Notes: generated from the sequence alone by a model not told the origin. Positions 36,038-47,460 are shown, counted from the first letter of the stretch. The stretch is 64,000 nt of DNA from Bradyrhizobium sp. PSBB068 (GCA_016839165.1 CP069300.1:2232001-2296000); one strand, 5' to 3'. Made by a program: numbers and translations.

Positions 36038-38991
36038 ATGCCGCCGCGCCGGGAAACGCGGATCGACACTGTCTGGCCGCGCGGTTCGCGGATGGACCGC
36101 GTGTCGCCGCGCCCGAATCCGCTGATCAGCGCCTGACTGACTGGTTCGCCGAGCTCGAGCCGGCGCAATCGGCCGCGCTCGCAGTCTTGCTGGAGCATCC
36201 GTTTGCACGCGACATCCTGCGCGGCATTGCCGAGTTCTCGCCCTATCTGTTCGAGCTCGCGCGCGCGGATGCCGGCCGGCTGATCCGGATCCTGTCGTGC
36301 GACCCGGAGTCGCATCTGGCGGGGCTGATCGAGACCGCCTCCCGCGACGTGCTCGCCGCCGGCAGCGAGGCCGACGTGATGGTGCTGCTTCGCCGCATGA
36401 AGGCGGAGGCCGCGCTGATGATCGCGCTGTGCGACATCGGCGGCGTCTGGCCGGTGATGCGGGTGACGGCGGCGCTGACCGACATCGCGGTGAATTCGGT
36501 GCAATCGGCGCTGCGCTATCTGTTCCGGCAGGAAGTCGCCCGCGGCCGCATGACCGCCGCCGATCCCGAGCATCCCGAAGTCGGCTCGGGCCTGATCGTG
36601 CTTGCGATGGGCAAGATGGGCGCCGGCGAGCTGAACTATTCCAGCGACATCGACCTGATCGTGTTCTTCGATCGCACGGCGACCTCGCTCGCCGAGGACA
36701 TCGAGCCGCAGCCGTTCTTCGTCCGCGTCACCCAGGCGATGGCGCGGATGCTGCAGCAGCGCTCGGGCGAGGGCTATGTGTTCCGGGTCGACCTCAGGCT
36801 GCGCCCGGACCCGGCCTCGACCCAGGTCGCGATCTCGACCGACGCGGCCTTGCACTATTACGAGCGCGAGGGACGGACCTGGGAGCGCGCCGCGATGATC
36901 AAGGCGCGGCCCTGCGCCGGCGATCCCAGAGCGGGCGAGGCGCTGATCGCCGAGCTCGCGCCGTTCGTCTGGCGCAAGCACCTCGATTTTGCCGCGCTCG
37001 CCGACGTCCACGACATGAAGCGGCAGATGCAGACCTATCGTGGCCAGAGCGAGATCTCGGTCGAGGGCCACAACGTCAAGGTCGGCCGCGGCGGCATCCG
37101 CGAGATCGAGTTCTTCGCCCAGACCCAGCAGCTGATCGCGGGCGGCCGCCATCCCGAGCTGAGGGTGCGGCCGACGCTGGAAGCGCTCAATGTGCTCGCC
37201 GACAGCAACTGGATCACCTTCGAGGCGCGCGACGAGCTGACGACGGCCTACGAATTCCTGCGCCGGGTCGAGCACCGGCTGCAGATGATCGCCGACGAGC
37301 AGACCCATTCGCTGCCCGAAGCGCCCGAGGACGTCGAGCGTTTTGCGCATTTCTTCGGCTACGAGAACCGCGAGGCCTTCGCCAAAGACCTGCTCGGCCA
37401 GCTCAAGATCGTGCAGAACCACTACGGCAAGCTGTTCGAGGGCGACGACCCGACCGGCACCGCGAAGCTGCCGGATGTCGACTATGGCGCCGGGCCCGAA
37501 GACGGCCGCCTGATCGAACATCTCGCCCAACTCGGCTTCAAGAAGCCGGTCGCGGTGGCCGGCACCGTGCAGCAGTGGATCGAGGGCGATTATCGCGCGC
37601 TGCGTGTCGAGGCGACGCGGGCGGCGTTTCTCGAATTCATTCCCGGCCTGATCGACGGTCTCGCGCATGCCGAGGAGCCGGACGACGCGGTGGCGGCGTT
37701 CGACCGTTTCCTCGGCGCGCTGCAGCGGGGCGGAAGGCTGATCTCGCTGCTCAGCCAGAACCGCGATTTCGTGGCGCTGGTCGCATTAATCCTCGGCGCG
37801 GCGCCGCGGCTCGGCGACATGCTGGCGCGGCAACCGCAGATCATGGACGGCCTGGTCGATCCGCGCTTCTTCGGCGCGATGCCGGACAAGAAGGAATTGT
37901 CGGAGCGGCTGGCCGCCACGTTGCAGGATGCCTCGTCCTACGAGGACTTCCTCGATCGCCTCAGGTTGTTCGGCCAGGAGAGCCTGTTCCTGATCGGCAC
38001 GCGGATCCTGTCCGGCACGGTGTCGGCGCAGCACGCGAGCACGGCTTTCGCAGATGTTGCGGAAGGCATCGTGCACACCGTGCACGGCCTCGTCACCGAC
38101 CAGTTCGCAGCGCAATACGGTCGCATCAAGGGGCAGGAGACCGCGATCCTCGCGATGGGTCGGCTCGGCAGCCGCGAGATGACGGCGTCCTCCGACCTCG
38201 ATCTGATCACGCTCTACGATTTCGACAGCGAGGCGCCCGACTCCGACGGCGAGCGTTCGCTGCACGGCGCGCAGTATTTTGCCCGCTTCACCCAGCGCCT
38301 GATCAGCGCCTTCACGACCCGGACCAATTACGGCGTGCTCTACGAGGTCGACATGCGGCTGCGGCCGTCCGGCCGCGCCGGTCCGGTCGCCTCGCGGATC
38401 GATGCGTTCGCGGACTATCAGGAGCGCGAGGCCTGGACCTGGGAGCACATGGCGCTGACGCGCGCGCGCGTGATCTCGTCGTCAGCGGAATTCCGCGAGA
38501 GGATCGAGGCGATCATCCGCGGCGTGCTGACCCGGCCGCGCGATCCGGCGTCGACCGCCGCCGACGTTGCCGACATGCGGCGCGCGATCGCGCTGGAGAA
38601 GGGCGAGGACGACGTCTGGGACCTCAAGCTCGCCGCCGGCGGGCTCGTCGACATCGATTTCATCGCGCAGTATCTGCAGCTCGCGCATGCATCAGTGAAG
38701 CCGGAGATCCTCAGCGTCTCGACGCTCCAGGTGCTCGATACTGCCGCCAAGCTCGGCCTGCTCGGCCAGTCCGAAGCCGAGATCCTGCGCTCGGCGGCGC
38801 GGCTCTATCACGACCTCACACAGATCCTGCGGCTGTGCGTGACCGGCAAGTTCAATCCGGAGACCGCGGGCGAGGATCTGCGGCGCGTCATGGCGCGCGC
38901 CGGCGATGCGCCGGATTTCTCCGCGCTTGAAGCGCGCCTGCGCGAGACCCAGAGCGAGGTCCGCCGGGTTTTCAACGCGATCGTGGGTTAG
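36034..38991 (+). CDS. glnE: bifunctional glutamine synthetase adenylyltransferase/deadenylylase
   Basis: Controls glutamine synthetase by adding or removing AMP according to PII state, hence central to nitrogen regulation. 985 aa with two nucleotidyltransferase domains. The deadenylylase half has LAMGKMGAGELNYSSDIDLI (about residues 190-210) and the adenylylase half has LAMGRLGSREMTASSDLDLI (about 705-725); each carries the paired acidic residues. The linking regulatory helices include VGRGGIREIEFFAQTQQL. The ATG overlaps the kinase stop (ATGA), so glnE may be partly co-expressed with the two-component pair. Confidence 0.95.
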   Translation: MNAAAPGNADRHCLAARFADGPRVAAPESADQRLTDWFAELEPAQSAALAVLLEHPFARDILRGIAEFSPYLFELARADAGRLIRILSCDPESHLAGLIETASRDVLAAGSEADVMVLLRRMKAEAALMIALCDIGGVWPVMRVTAALTDIAVNSVQSALRYLFRQEVARGRMTAADPEHPEVGSGLIVLAMGKMGAGELNYSSDIDLIVFFDRTATSLAEDIEPQPFFVRVTQAMARMLQQRSGEGYVFRVDLRLRPDPASTQVAISTDAALHYYEREGRTWERAAMIKARPCAGDPRAGEALIAELAPFVWRKHLDFAALADVHDMKRQMQTYRGQSEISVEGHNVKVGRGGIREIEFFAQTQQLIAGGRHPELRVRPTLEALNVLADSNWITFEARDELTTAYEFLRRVEHRLQMIADEQTHSLPEAPEDVERFAHFFGYENREAFAKDLLGQLKIVQNHYGKLFEGDDPTGTAKLPDVDYGAGPEDGRLIEHLAQLGFKKPVAVAGTVQQWIEGDYRALRVEATRAAFLEFIPGLIDGLAHAEEPDDAVAAFDRFLGALQRGGRLISLLSQNRDFVALVALILGAAPRLGDMLARQPQIMDGLVDPRFFGAMPDKKELSERLAATLQDASSYEDFLDRLRLFGQESLFLIGTRILSGTVSAQHASTAFADVAEGIVHTVHGLVTDQFAAQYGRIKGQETAILAMGRLGSREMTASSDLDLITLYDFDSEAPDSDGERSLHGAQYFARFTQRLISAFTTRTNYGVLYEVDMRLRPSGRAGPVASRIDAFADYQEREAWTWEHMALTRARVISSSAEFRERIEAIIRGVLTRPRDPASTAADVADMRRAIALEKGEDDVWDLKLAAGGLVDIDFIAQYLQLAHASVKPEILSVSTLQVLDTAAKLGLLGQSEAEILRSAARLYHDLTQILRLCVTGKFNPETAGEDLRRVMARAGDAPDFSALEARLRETQSEVRRVFNAIVG

Positions 38992-39018
38992 CGGTAGCCG
39001 ACTCCACGATCTCAATCG

Positions 39019-39168
39019 CGTCATCCCCGCGCAAAGGCTTTGCCTTTGTCGCTGGAGGTGCGAGCCTTGCGGCGCAATTGCGCCGCTGGGCGAGCCTCGA
39101 AGGATGCGCGGCCACCAGCCGGGCCGTCGACCCTTCGAGACGCCGCTGCGCGGCTCCTCTGGGTGACG
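39019..39168. repeat. 150-bp palindromic intergenic element
   Basis: Outer ends CGTCATCCC (39019) and GGGTGACG (39161-39168) are near-complementary. Inside are a perfect 18-bp palindrome GCGGCGCAATTGCGCCGC (39070-39087) and the pair CTCGAAGG (39096-39103)/CCTTCGAG (39132-39139). It lies between the convergent glnE and fdsD stops and looks like one unit of a dispersed repeat family; it may also terminate both transcripts. Confidence 0.6.
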
Positions 39169-39197
39169 GTGAGAAACAGTGCGGAGTTTGCGGCCGG

Positions 39198-39419
39198 CTA
39201 GGCCTGCTGCCTCAGCTTGAGCAGCGCGTCGAGCACATCGGGCTCGAGGCCGGCGCCGCCGGCGTCGAGATGGGCGAAGATCTGCTTGCGCATCCGCGGG
39301 TCCCAGAACTTCCAGATGTGCTCGGAAATGCCCTGCACGGCACGGTCGTGGCCCTGGCTGTGGAAGAACTTTCCGATCTGGTTCGCCATATAGACCAGTT
39401 TGTCAGGCGACGACGACAT
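39198..39419 (-). CDS. fdsD: formate dehydrogenase delta subunit
   Basis: 73-aa subunit typical of soluble NAD-linked molybdenum formate dehydrogenases, needed for assembly or stability. MSSSPDKLVYMANQIGKFF and the WKFWDPRMRKQIFAHL stretch are characteristic, with the GLEPDVLDALLKL end. ATG 39419 lies inside the 3' end of fdhD (17-base overlap), so it is translationally coupled. It is the last gene of the fdsGBA-fdhD-fdsD operon. Confidence 0.92.
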   Translation of the reverse strand: MSSSPDKLVYMANQIGKFFHSQGHDRAVQGISEHIWKFWDPRMRKQIFAHLDAGGAGLEPDVLDALLKLRQQA

Positions 39420-40239
39420 AAGCGGACTCCTTGCCGGGCACTGCGCCTGTGACGCGTTCCGGATGGGTAAAGATCTCAAATCCGTCGGCGCGGGCGATTG
39501 CGGCGAGCGTGATGCCGGCGGCGTCCGCCATCCGCACCGCAAGCGCTGTCGGCGCCGATACGGCCGCGATCAGCGGCGCGCCGATCGCGGCGGTCTTCTG
39601 CACCATTTCGACCGAGACGCGGCTGGTCAGCAGCACGATGCCGTCGCTCGCGCCCACCTTGTCGCGGGCCAGCGCGCCGGCGAGCTTGTCGAGCGCATTG
39701 TGACGGCCGACGTCCTCGCGCAGCGCCACGATGCCGCGCGTGGCGGTCCAGAACGCGGCGGCGTGCACGGCGCGGGTCTGGTGGTTGATCTCCTGCAGCG
39801 GCGCCACCGCCGCGACCGCCGTCATGATCTCGCGCGGCGAGAAGATGCGGCCCGTCGGCACCACCGCGGCCGGCCGCACCGCCTCGCTGATCGAATCGAG
39901 GCCGCACAGGCCGCAGCCGGTCGGACCGGCGATGTTGCGTCGCCGCTCGGCGATCCGCTCGGCCCTGTCGGGCCTGAGCCACATCCGCAGCTCGATGCCG
40001 TCGTCGAGCTCGACGATGTCGAGGGTCTCGATCTCCTCAGTCGATTGCACGATGCCTTCGCTCAGGCTGAATCCGACCGCGAAGTCGCCGAGATCCTCGG
40101 GCGAACCCATCATCACGGCATAGGTGCCGCCATTATAGGTCAGCGCGAGCGGCGTCTCCTCCGGGATCAGGCGCGCGCCGTCGCTGAAGACGCCGTCGCG
40201 CCAGACCTTCCGGATCGCCTTGTGGACGGGCTCGCGCAT
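39403..40239 (-). CDS. fdhD: formate dehydrogenase accessory sulfurtransferase
   Basis: Transfers sulfur to the molybdenum cofactor of formate dehydrogenase. 278 aa with the conserved cysteine pair in GPTGCGLCGLDSI (about residues 95-107), NYNGGTYAVMMGSPEDL-like N-terminal text and the EDVGRHNALDKL motif near 180. It starts 3 bases after the fdsA stop on the minus strand and overlaps fdsD. Confidence 0.93.
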   Translation of the reverse strand: MREPVHKAIRKVWRDGVFSDGARLIPEETPLALTYNGGTYAVMMGSPEDLGDFAVGFSLSEGIVQSTEEIETLDIVELDDGIELRMWLRPDRAERIAERRRNIAGPTGCGLCGLDSISEAVRPAAVVPTGRIFSPREIMTAVAAVAPLQEINHQTRAVHAAAFWTATRGIVALREDVGRHNALDKLAGALARDKVGASDGIVLLTSRVSVEMVQKTAAIGAPLIAAVSAPTALAVRMADAAGITLAAIARADGFEIFTHPERVTGAVPGKESAYVVVA

Positions 40240-40241
40240 CG

Positions 40242-43118
40242 CTACTCCGCGGCTTCCACGACAGGCGCGATGCGGCGGGAGATGCGCGCCTGCTCGTCAT
40301 AGGCCTTCTGCCAGTCGGACGGACCGTTCGACGGCGAGATCTGCACGGCGGTGACCTTGTACTCGGGACAGTTGGTCGCCCAGTCCGAGAAGTCGGTCGT
40401 GATGACGTTGGCCTGGGTGTCCGGATGGTGGAACGTGGTGTAGACCACGCCCGGCGCCACGCGGTCGGTGATCTCGGCGCGCAGCGTCGTCTCGCCGGCG
40501 CGGCTCGCCAGCCGCACCCAGTCGCCGTCGCGCACGCCGCGCTGCTCGGCGTCGTGCGGATGGATTTCGAGCCGGTCCTCGGCGTGCCACACCACGTTCT
40601 CGGTGCGGCGGGTCTGCGCACCGACATTGTACTGGCTGAGGATGCGCCCGGTCGTGAGCAACAGCGGGTAGCGCGGGCCGGTGCGTTCGTCGGTCGCGAT
40701 ATATTCGGTGAGGATGAACTTGCCCTTGCCGCGCACGAAGCCGCCGATATGCATCACCGGCGTGCCCTCCGGCGCCTTCTCGTTGCAGGGCCACTGCACC
40801 GAGCCGAGCTCGTCGAGCCTGGCGTAGGAGACGCCGGCGAAGGTCGGCGTCAGCGCGGCGATCTCGTCCATGATCTCGGACGGATGAGAGTAGTTCATCG
40901 TGAAACCCATCGCCTTGCCAAGCATGATCGTCACTTCCCAGTCGGCATAGCCGTTGAGCGGCGTCATCACCTTGCGGACACGCTGGATGCGGCGCTCGGC
41001 ATTGGTGAAGGTACCGTCTTTCTCGAGGAAGGTCGAGCCGGGCAGGAAGACGTGGGCGTAGTTCGCGGTCTCGTTCAGGAAGAGGTCATGGACGATGACG
41101 CATTCCATCGCCGACAGCGCCGCCACCACGTGCTTGGTGTTCGGGTCGGACTGCAGGATGTCCTCGCCCTGCACGTAGAGCCCCATGAAGGAGCCCTCGA
41201 TCGCGGCATCGAACATGTTGGGGATGCGCAGGCCCGGCTGGTTGTTGAGCTTGACGTTCCACATCGCCTCGAACTGCTCGCGCACCGCATCGCCCGAGAT
41301 GTGGCGATAGCCCGGCAGCTCGTGCGGGAACGAGCCCATGTCGCAGGAGCCCTGCACGTTGTTCTGGCCGCGCAGCGGGTTCACGCCGACGCCGGGCCGG
41401 CCGATATTGCCGGTCGCCATCGCGAGGTTCGCGATCGCGATCACCGTGGTGGAGCCCTGGCTGTGCTCGGTGACGCCGAGCCCGTAATAGATCGCGCCGT
41501 TGCCGCCGGTGGCATAGATTCGCGCCGCCTCGCGCAGCGCCTTCGGGTCGACGCCGGTCATGATCGCGGTCGCTTCCGGGCTGTGCTTGTCCTGGGCGAC
41601 GAAGGCGGCCCAGTCCTCGAACTCGCTCCAGTCGCAGCGCTCGCGCACGAAGGCCTCGTCGGCGAGCCCTTCGGTGACGATGACATGGGCCAGCGCGGTG
41701 AGCACGGCGACGTTCGTGCCGGGCAGCAGCGGCAGATGCAGCGCCTTTACGTGCGGCGATTCCACCATCTCGGTGCGGCGCGGATCGATCACGATCAGCT
41801 TGGCGCCCTGGCGCAGCCGCTTCTTCAGTCGCGAGGCGAACACCGGGTGGGCCGAGGCTGGGTTGGCGCCGATGATCAGCACGACGTCGGTATCCTCGAC
41901 CGAGTCGAAATCCTGGGTGCCGGCCGAGGTGCCGTAGGTCTGCGACAGGCCGTAGCCGGTCGGCGAATGGCAGACCCGGGCACAGGTGTCGACATTGTTG
42001 TTGCCGAAGCCGGCGCGGATCAGCTTCTGCACCAGATAGGTCTCTTCATTGGTGCAGCGCGACGAGGTGATGCCGCCGACCGCGTCGCGGCCGTATTTCT
42101 GCTGGATGCCCTTGAACTTCGCGGCGGCGAAGTTCATCGCCTCGTCCCACGACACTTCCTGCCAGGGATCCTCGATCCGTTCGCGGATCATCGGCTTCAG
42201 GATGCGCTCCTTGTGGGTGGTGTAGCCCCACGCGAAGCGGCCCTTGACGCAGGAATGGCCGCGATTGGCCTTGCCGTCCTTCCACGGCACCATGCGCACC
42301 ACTTCCTCGCCGCGCATCTCGGCCTTGAAGGCGCAGCCGACGCCGCAATATGCGCAGGTGGTGACGACCGAATGCTCGGGTTGGCCGATCTCGATCACGG
42401 ATTTTTCGGTCAGCGTCGCGGTCGGGCAGGCCTGCACGCAGGCGCCGCAGGAGACGCATTCGGAGCCGAGGAAGCTCTCGTTCATGCCCGGCGAGACGCG
42501 GCTGTCGAAGCCGCGGCCGGAGATCGTCAGCGCGAAGGTGCCTTGCACCTCCTCGCAGGCGCGCACGCAACGCGAGCAGACGATGCACTTCGAGGGATCG
42601 TAGGTGAAGTACGGATTGGATTCGTCCTTCGGCATCCAATTGTCGTTTTCGCAGCCGTGCGATTTGGCGAACACGTGGTTCTCGCCCTCATAGCCGTAGC
42701 GCACGTCGCGCAGGCCGACCGCGCCCGCCATGTCCTGCAATTCGCAGTCGCCGTTCGCGGCGCAGGTCAGGCAGTCCAGCGGATGGTCGGAGATGTAGAG
42801 CTCCATCACGCCCTTGCGCAGCTTCTTCAGCCGCTCGCTCTGGGTGTGCACCACGAGGCCGGGCATCACCGGCGTGGTGCAGGAGGCCGGCGTGCCGGCG
42901 CGGCCCTCGATCTCGACCAGGCAGAGCCGGCAGGAGCCGAAGGCGTCGACCATATCGGTCGCGCAGAGCTTCGGAATCTGGGTGCCGGCTTCCATCGCGG
43001 CGCGCATGATCGAGGTGCCCTCGGGCACGGTGATCTGGTTGCCGTCGATGGTCAGCGTCACCATCGCCTCGGATTTGGATTTGGGCGTGCCGAAGTCGGT
43101 TTCCTGGATCAGCGACAT
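40242..43118 (-). CDS. fdsA: NAD-linked formate dehydrogenase alpha (catalytic) subunit
   Basis: Oxidises formate to CO2 at a molybdenum bis-MGD centre. 958 aa. The N-terminal ferredoxin-like domain binds [2Fe-2S] (GSCRLCLVEIEG). A His/Cys cluster site HPLDCLTCAANGDCELQ and two [4Fe-4S] motifs (CIVCSRCVRACEE and CVSCGACVQACP) follow. CAYCGVGCAFK begins the molybdopterin domain. The metal ligand Cys and adjacent catalytic His are in CARVCHSPTGYG (about residue 385). ATG 43118 is chosen because MSLIQETDFGTP is the usual start; the extension to 43169 is not family-like. It is the third gene of the operon. Confidence 0.95.
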   Translation of the reverse strand: MSLIQETDFGTPKSKSEAMVTLTIDGNQITVPEGTSIMRAAMEAGTQIPKLCATDMVDAFGSCRLCLVEIEGRAGTPASCTTPVMPGLVVHTQSERLKKLRKGVMELYISDHPLDCLTCAANGDCELQDMAGAVGLRDVRYGYEGENHVFAKSHGCENDNWMPKDESNPYFTYDPSKCIVCSRCVRACEEVQGTFALTISGRGFDSRVSPGMNESFLGSECVSCGACVQACPTATLTEKSVIEIGQPEHSVVTTCAYCGVGCAFKAEMRGEEVVRMVPWKDGKANRGHSCVKGRFAWGYTTHKERILKPMIRERIEDPWQEVSWDEAMNFAAAKFKGIQQKYGRDAVGGITSSRCTNEETYLVQKLIRAGFGNNNVDTCARVCHSPTGYGLSQTYGTSAGTQDFDSVEDTDVVLIIGANPASAHPVFASRLKKRLRQGAKLIVIDPRRTEMVESPHVKALHLPLLPGTNVAVLTALAHVIVTEGLADEAFVRERCDWSEFEDWAAFVAQDKHSPEATAIMTGVDPKALREAARIYATGGNGAIYYGLGVTEHSQGSTTVIAIANLAMATGNIGRPGVGVNPLRGQNNVQGSCDMGSFPHELPGYRHISGDAVREQFEAMWNVKLNNQPGLRIPNMFDAAIEGSFMGLYVQGEDILQSDPNTKHVVAALSAMECVIVHDLFLNETANYAHVFLPGSTFLEKDGTFTNAERRIQRVRKVMTPLNGYADWEVTIMLGKAMGFTMNYSHPSEIMDEIAALTPTFAGVSYARLDELGSVQWPCNEKAPEGTPVMHIGGFVRGKGKFILTEYIATDERTGPRYPLLLTTGRILSQYNVGAQTRRTENVVWHAEDRLEIHPHDAEQRGVRDGDWVRLASRAGETTLRAEITDRVAPGVVYTTFHHPDTQANVITTDFSDWATNCPEYKVTAVQISPSNGPSDWQKAYDEQARISRRIAPVVEAAE

Positions 43119-43131
43119 CGTGATTTCCTTG

Positions 43132-44684
<1,553 letters not shown>

Positions 44685-44688
<4 letters not shown>

Positions 44689-45161
44689 CGCTGTGCCTCC
44701 GCGACCAGCGCATCGATGCGCGCTTCATCGAGCCGGCCGACCACGCGACCGTCGAGCATCGCCGAGGGCGCGGTGGCGCATAGCCCGAGGCAGTAGATCG
44801 GCTCCAGCGTCACGCGCTCGTCCGCGGTGGTATTGCCTAGGGAAACGCCGAGTTTTGCCTCCGCGCGCGCGGCAAGCCGATCGCCGCCGGCAGCCTGGCA
44901 GGCCTCGGCGCGGCACAGCTTGAGGACGTGGCGTCCGGCCGGTTGCTTGCGGAAGTCGTGGTAGAAAGTGAACACGCCGTGCACCTCGGCGCGGGACAGA
45001 TTGAGTGCCTCTGCGACCATCGGGATCGCGGGCTCAGGCACGTAGCCGAACGCTTCCTGCAGCGCGTGCAGGATCACCAGCGTGGCGCCTTCAAGCCCGG
45101 CATGTTCGGCGATGATCTCAGCGCCGCGCGCCCTGTCCCAAGGTTCGTATCCCACCGTCAT
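44685..45161 (-). CDS. fdsG: NAD-linked formate dehydrogenase gamma subunit (NuoE-like)
   Basis: 158-aa thioredoxin-fold subunit with a [2Fe-2S] cluster: ligands in KLCRAEACQAAG and IYCLGLCATAPSAM. The helical N-terminus includes VILHALQEAFGYVPEPAIPM and HGVFTFYHDFR. It is the first gene of the fds operon; its promoter should lie in the 257 bases shared with the divergent LysR gene. Confidence 0.94.
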
Positions 45162-45418
45162 CCGCGCTTCTCACGATCCGTTTTTTGCTCCGCACATCAG
45201 AGTTGGAATTGTTCGAAACATCAATAAAGCTGTCTCATGCGGCGATTGCGAAACGCGATTAATAGCGTTGTGCGATGGGACGATTTAGGATCGCAATAAT
45301 GGTCTGGAATCACGCACTTCCGCGCCGCTTTGGATTTCGGAATCGCACCCGGATCGTGCTACCTATGGACGCGTCGGGCTGCCGTTTTAGGGCGCCGTTT
45401 TCCGAGGGGGTTTGAGCC
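45162..45418. promoter_or_regulatory. divergent promoter region fdsG / LysR
   Basis: A+T-rich intergenic region. An inverted repeat AACGC-GATTAATA-GCGTT (45252-45269) has the ATTAAT core and spacing expected of a LysR-type T-N11-A site. GAGGGGG (about 45403-45409) is the ribosome-binding site for the TTG-started LysR gene. Confidence 0.5.
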
Positions 45419-46315
45419 TTGATCGACAAGCTGGAACTGCTGCTGGCGCTGGCCAAGGAACGGCATTTCGGCCGCGCTGCGGAGGCCTGCGGCGTCACCC
45501 AGCCGACCATGTCGACCAGCCTCAAGCAGCTCGAGGAGATCCTCGGCGTCATGCTGGTGCAGCGCGGCTCGCGCTTCCAGGGCTTCACGCCGGAGGGTGA
45601 GCGGACGCTGGACTGGGCGCGGCGCATCGTCGGCGACGCGCGGGCGATGAAGCAGGAGATCAACAGCCTCAAGGACAAGCTGTCCGGCGAGATCCGGATC
45701 GCGGCGATCCCGACCGCGCTCGGCATGGTGGCCTCGCTGACGACGCCGTTCCGCGCGCGCCATCCGGATGTGCGTTTCCGCATCCAGTCCTGCACCTCCG
45801 CCGATGTGCTCGGCCTGCTCGAAAATCTCGAGGTCGACGCCGGGCTGACCTATATCGAGAACGAGCCGATCGGCAAGGTCCGCACCATCCCGCTCTACAA
45901 TGAGAGCTATCGGCTGCTGACGGCGCCGGACGCGATGTTCGGCGACCGCAAGCAGGTGACGTGGAAGGAGGTCGGCACCGTGCCGCTCTGCCTGCTCACG
46001 CCCGACATGCAGAATCGCCGCATCATCGACCGCGCGCTGACCTCGGTCGGCGCGGAAGCGACGCCGACGCTGACGTCGAACTCGCTGCTCGTGCTCTACA
46101 CCCATGTGAAGACCGGACGTTGGGCCAGCGTGATGCCGGCCAAGCTCGCCGAGACGCTGGGCCTCGCGGACGCCGTGCGCAGCATCCCGATCGTCGATCC
46201 GGTGGTGGACTACAGCATCGGCCTCGTGATCCCGCAGCGCGATCCGATGACGCCGCTGATCGCAGCCCTGGTGCAGGTCGCGCGCGAGGTCGCGCCGAAG
46301 CTGGAGAGCGCGTAG
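45419..46315 (+). CDS. LysR-family regulator of the formate dehydrogenase operon (FdsR-like)
   Basis: 298 aa. Winged helix MIDKLELLLALAKERHFGRA with VTQPTMSTSLKQLEEILG, then a two-lobe effector domain with IRIAAIPTALGMVASLT. The start is a TTG at 45419, supported by GAGGGGG upstream and the canonical first residues. Divergent placement next to fdsG, as in other FdsGBA loci, suggests it controls formate dehydrogenase; formate or a related acid may be the effector (inferred). Confidence 0.88.
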   Translation: MIDKLELLLALAKERHFGRAAEACGVTQPTMSTSLKQLEEILGVMLVQRGSRFQGFTPEGERTLDWARRIVGDARAMKQEINSLKDKLSGEIRIAAIPTALGMVASLTTPFRARHPDVRFRIQSCTSADVLGLLENLEVDAGLTYIENEPIGKVRTIPLYNESYRLLTAPDAMFGDRKQVTWKEVGTVPLCLLTPDMQNRRIIDRALTSVGAEATPTLTSNSLLVLYTHVKTGRWASVMPAKLAETLGLADAVRSIPIVDPVVDYSIGLVIPQRDPMTPLIAALVQVAREVAPKLESA

Positions 46316-46342
46316 CGTCTCGCGGCCGTCGGTACATCGACC

Positions 46343-46849
46343 TCATATCTCGAGGCGGTAGTAAAGTGAATGCGTTTCGCCGTCCGGCTCCCATGGCGAG
46401 GTGGCCCGGAACCCCAGCCGTTCATAGAGACGATGTGAGACCGCCAGCATCTTGTTGCTGGACAGGCGAATGCTTTGGTATCCGGCGGTCCGCGCGAAGC
46501 GGATCAATCCTTGCGCGATCGCCTGGCCGATGCCGCGCCCGCGGTGAGCCGGCGTGAGAAACATGCGGGTCAGCTCGCATTCCCGGTCGTCGACGCGCCT
46601 AATTGCACCGGTGCCGACAATCTCGTCCGCGACGGTCGCGCACAGAAACAGTGCGCGATCGCCGTATGCAGTTTCCGCGTGGTCGACATCCCCAAGCCGT
46701 GTATGGATGAATTCGCGCGCGAAGGGATCCGGATGATCGCCGAAATGTTCCTGCCAGACGGCTTCAATGAGCCGTCGGACCTCAGTCGCGTCGCCGGGCC
46801 GGAACGGCCGGATGATGCAGTCCGGTACGAGCGCTAAATCATCTTCCAT
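46343..46849 (-). CDS. GNAT-family N-acetyltransferase
   Basis: 168-aa acetyl-CoA-dependent acyltransferase. The central strand and acetyl-CoA loop are LTRMFLTPAHRGRGIGQAIA (about residues 92-111; R/Q-x-x-G-x-G/A type), followed by LIRFARTAGYQSIRLSS and the C-terminal YERLGF. N-terminal IRPFRPGDATEVRRLI is typical. The substrate is unknown. It is convergent with the LysR gene, with only 27 bases between, and lies 12 bases after the FolB-like gene. Confidence 0.87.
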   Translation of the reverse strand: MEDDLALVPDCIIRPFRPGDATEVRRLIEAVWQEHFGDHPDPFAREFIHTRLGDVDHAETAYGDRALFLCATVADEIVGTGAIRRVDDRECELTRMFLTPAHRGRGIGQAIAQGLIRFARTAGYQSIRLSSNKMLAVSHRLYERLGFRATSPWEPDGETHSLYYRLEI

Positions 46850-46861
46850 TGACGCCGCCTC

Positions 46862-47416
46862 TTAAACGTTGACGCGCGATGTGTTGTTCAGCTCCGCTAT
46901 CAGGTCGGCGCGCCGGAGGCCGACCTGGACTCCGACCCGATCGACGGAGTGGGCGATTGGCGGGCTGGACTTCGCGACCGCGACCGTGACGCTGTCGATC
47001 ATTGCGAAGCGCTGAAGCAGGCTTTCGGCAATCGCTTCACCGAGGGTTTCGAGTGTCTGGAACCTGGCCGATGATGCAATCTCGACGGTGGCCTCGACAA
47101 CGGCGTCGTACCTGACGGAGCAATTCAGATCGTCGCTGCGGTGGGTTCGGACATCACGCAGCATCGCCGAGACATCGAACGTGAATCGCTGGCCGAGCGA
47201 CCGTTCTTCCTCGAACAGGCCGTGATAACCATATGTCCTGAGTCCGGTGATCGTGATCGACGTCAGCTTGGGCGGCTCCTGCAAGAAGCGTTTGATCGGG
47301 ATATCCCGATTGCCCAGGCGAACGGCAGGTCGTTTCGCGCTTCCCGATGGTGCTCCATCCAAGGTCGCCAGTCGCGCGAGGAGGCAACGGTTAGCAGCAT
47401 TCTCCAGCACCGGCAA
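46862..47416 (-). CDS. folB: FolB-like dihydroneopterin aldolase domain protein
   Basis: The C-terminal 125 residues match the FolB fold: ITITGLRTYGYHGLFEEERS (with the catalytic-region YG-HG), RFTFDVSAMLRDV, CSVRYDAVVEATVE, FQTLETLGEAIAESLLQ and a KSSPPIAHSVDRVGVQ end. It should act in folate synthesis or in tetrahydropterin chemistry as a tunnelling-fold enzyme. The first 50 residues are unlike FolB and there is no ATG in frame before the domain; only TTG/GTG codons (47416, 47410, 47362, 47284) are available, so the true start is unclear. It is not beside folP or folK, so it may be a second FolB copy. Confidence 0.7.
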   Translation of the reverse strand: MPVLENAANRCLLARLATLDGAPSGSAKRPAVRLGNRDIPIKRFLQEPPKLTSITITGLRTYGYHGLFEEERSLGQRFTFDVSAMLRDVRTHRSDDLNCSVRYDAVVEATVEIASSARFQTLETLGEAIAESLLQRFAMIDSVTVAVAKSSPPIAHSVDRVGVQVGLRRADLIAELNNTSRVNV

Positions 47417-47460
47417 CGGGCAATGAGGGCACTGCCGCCATGCGTTGGCGATAGCCGTTG

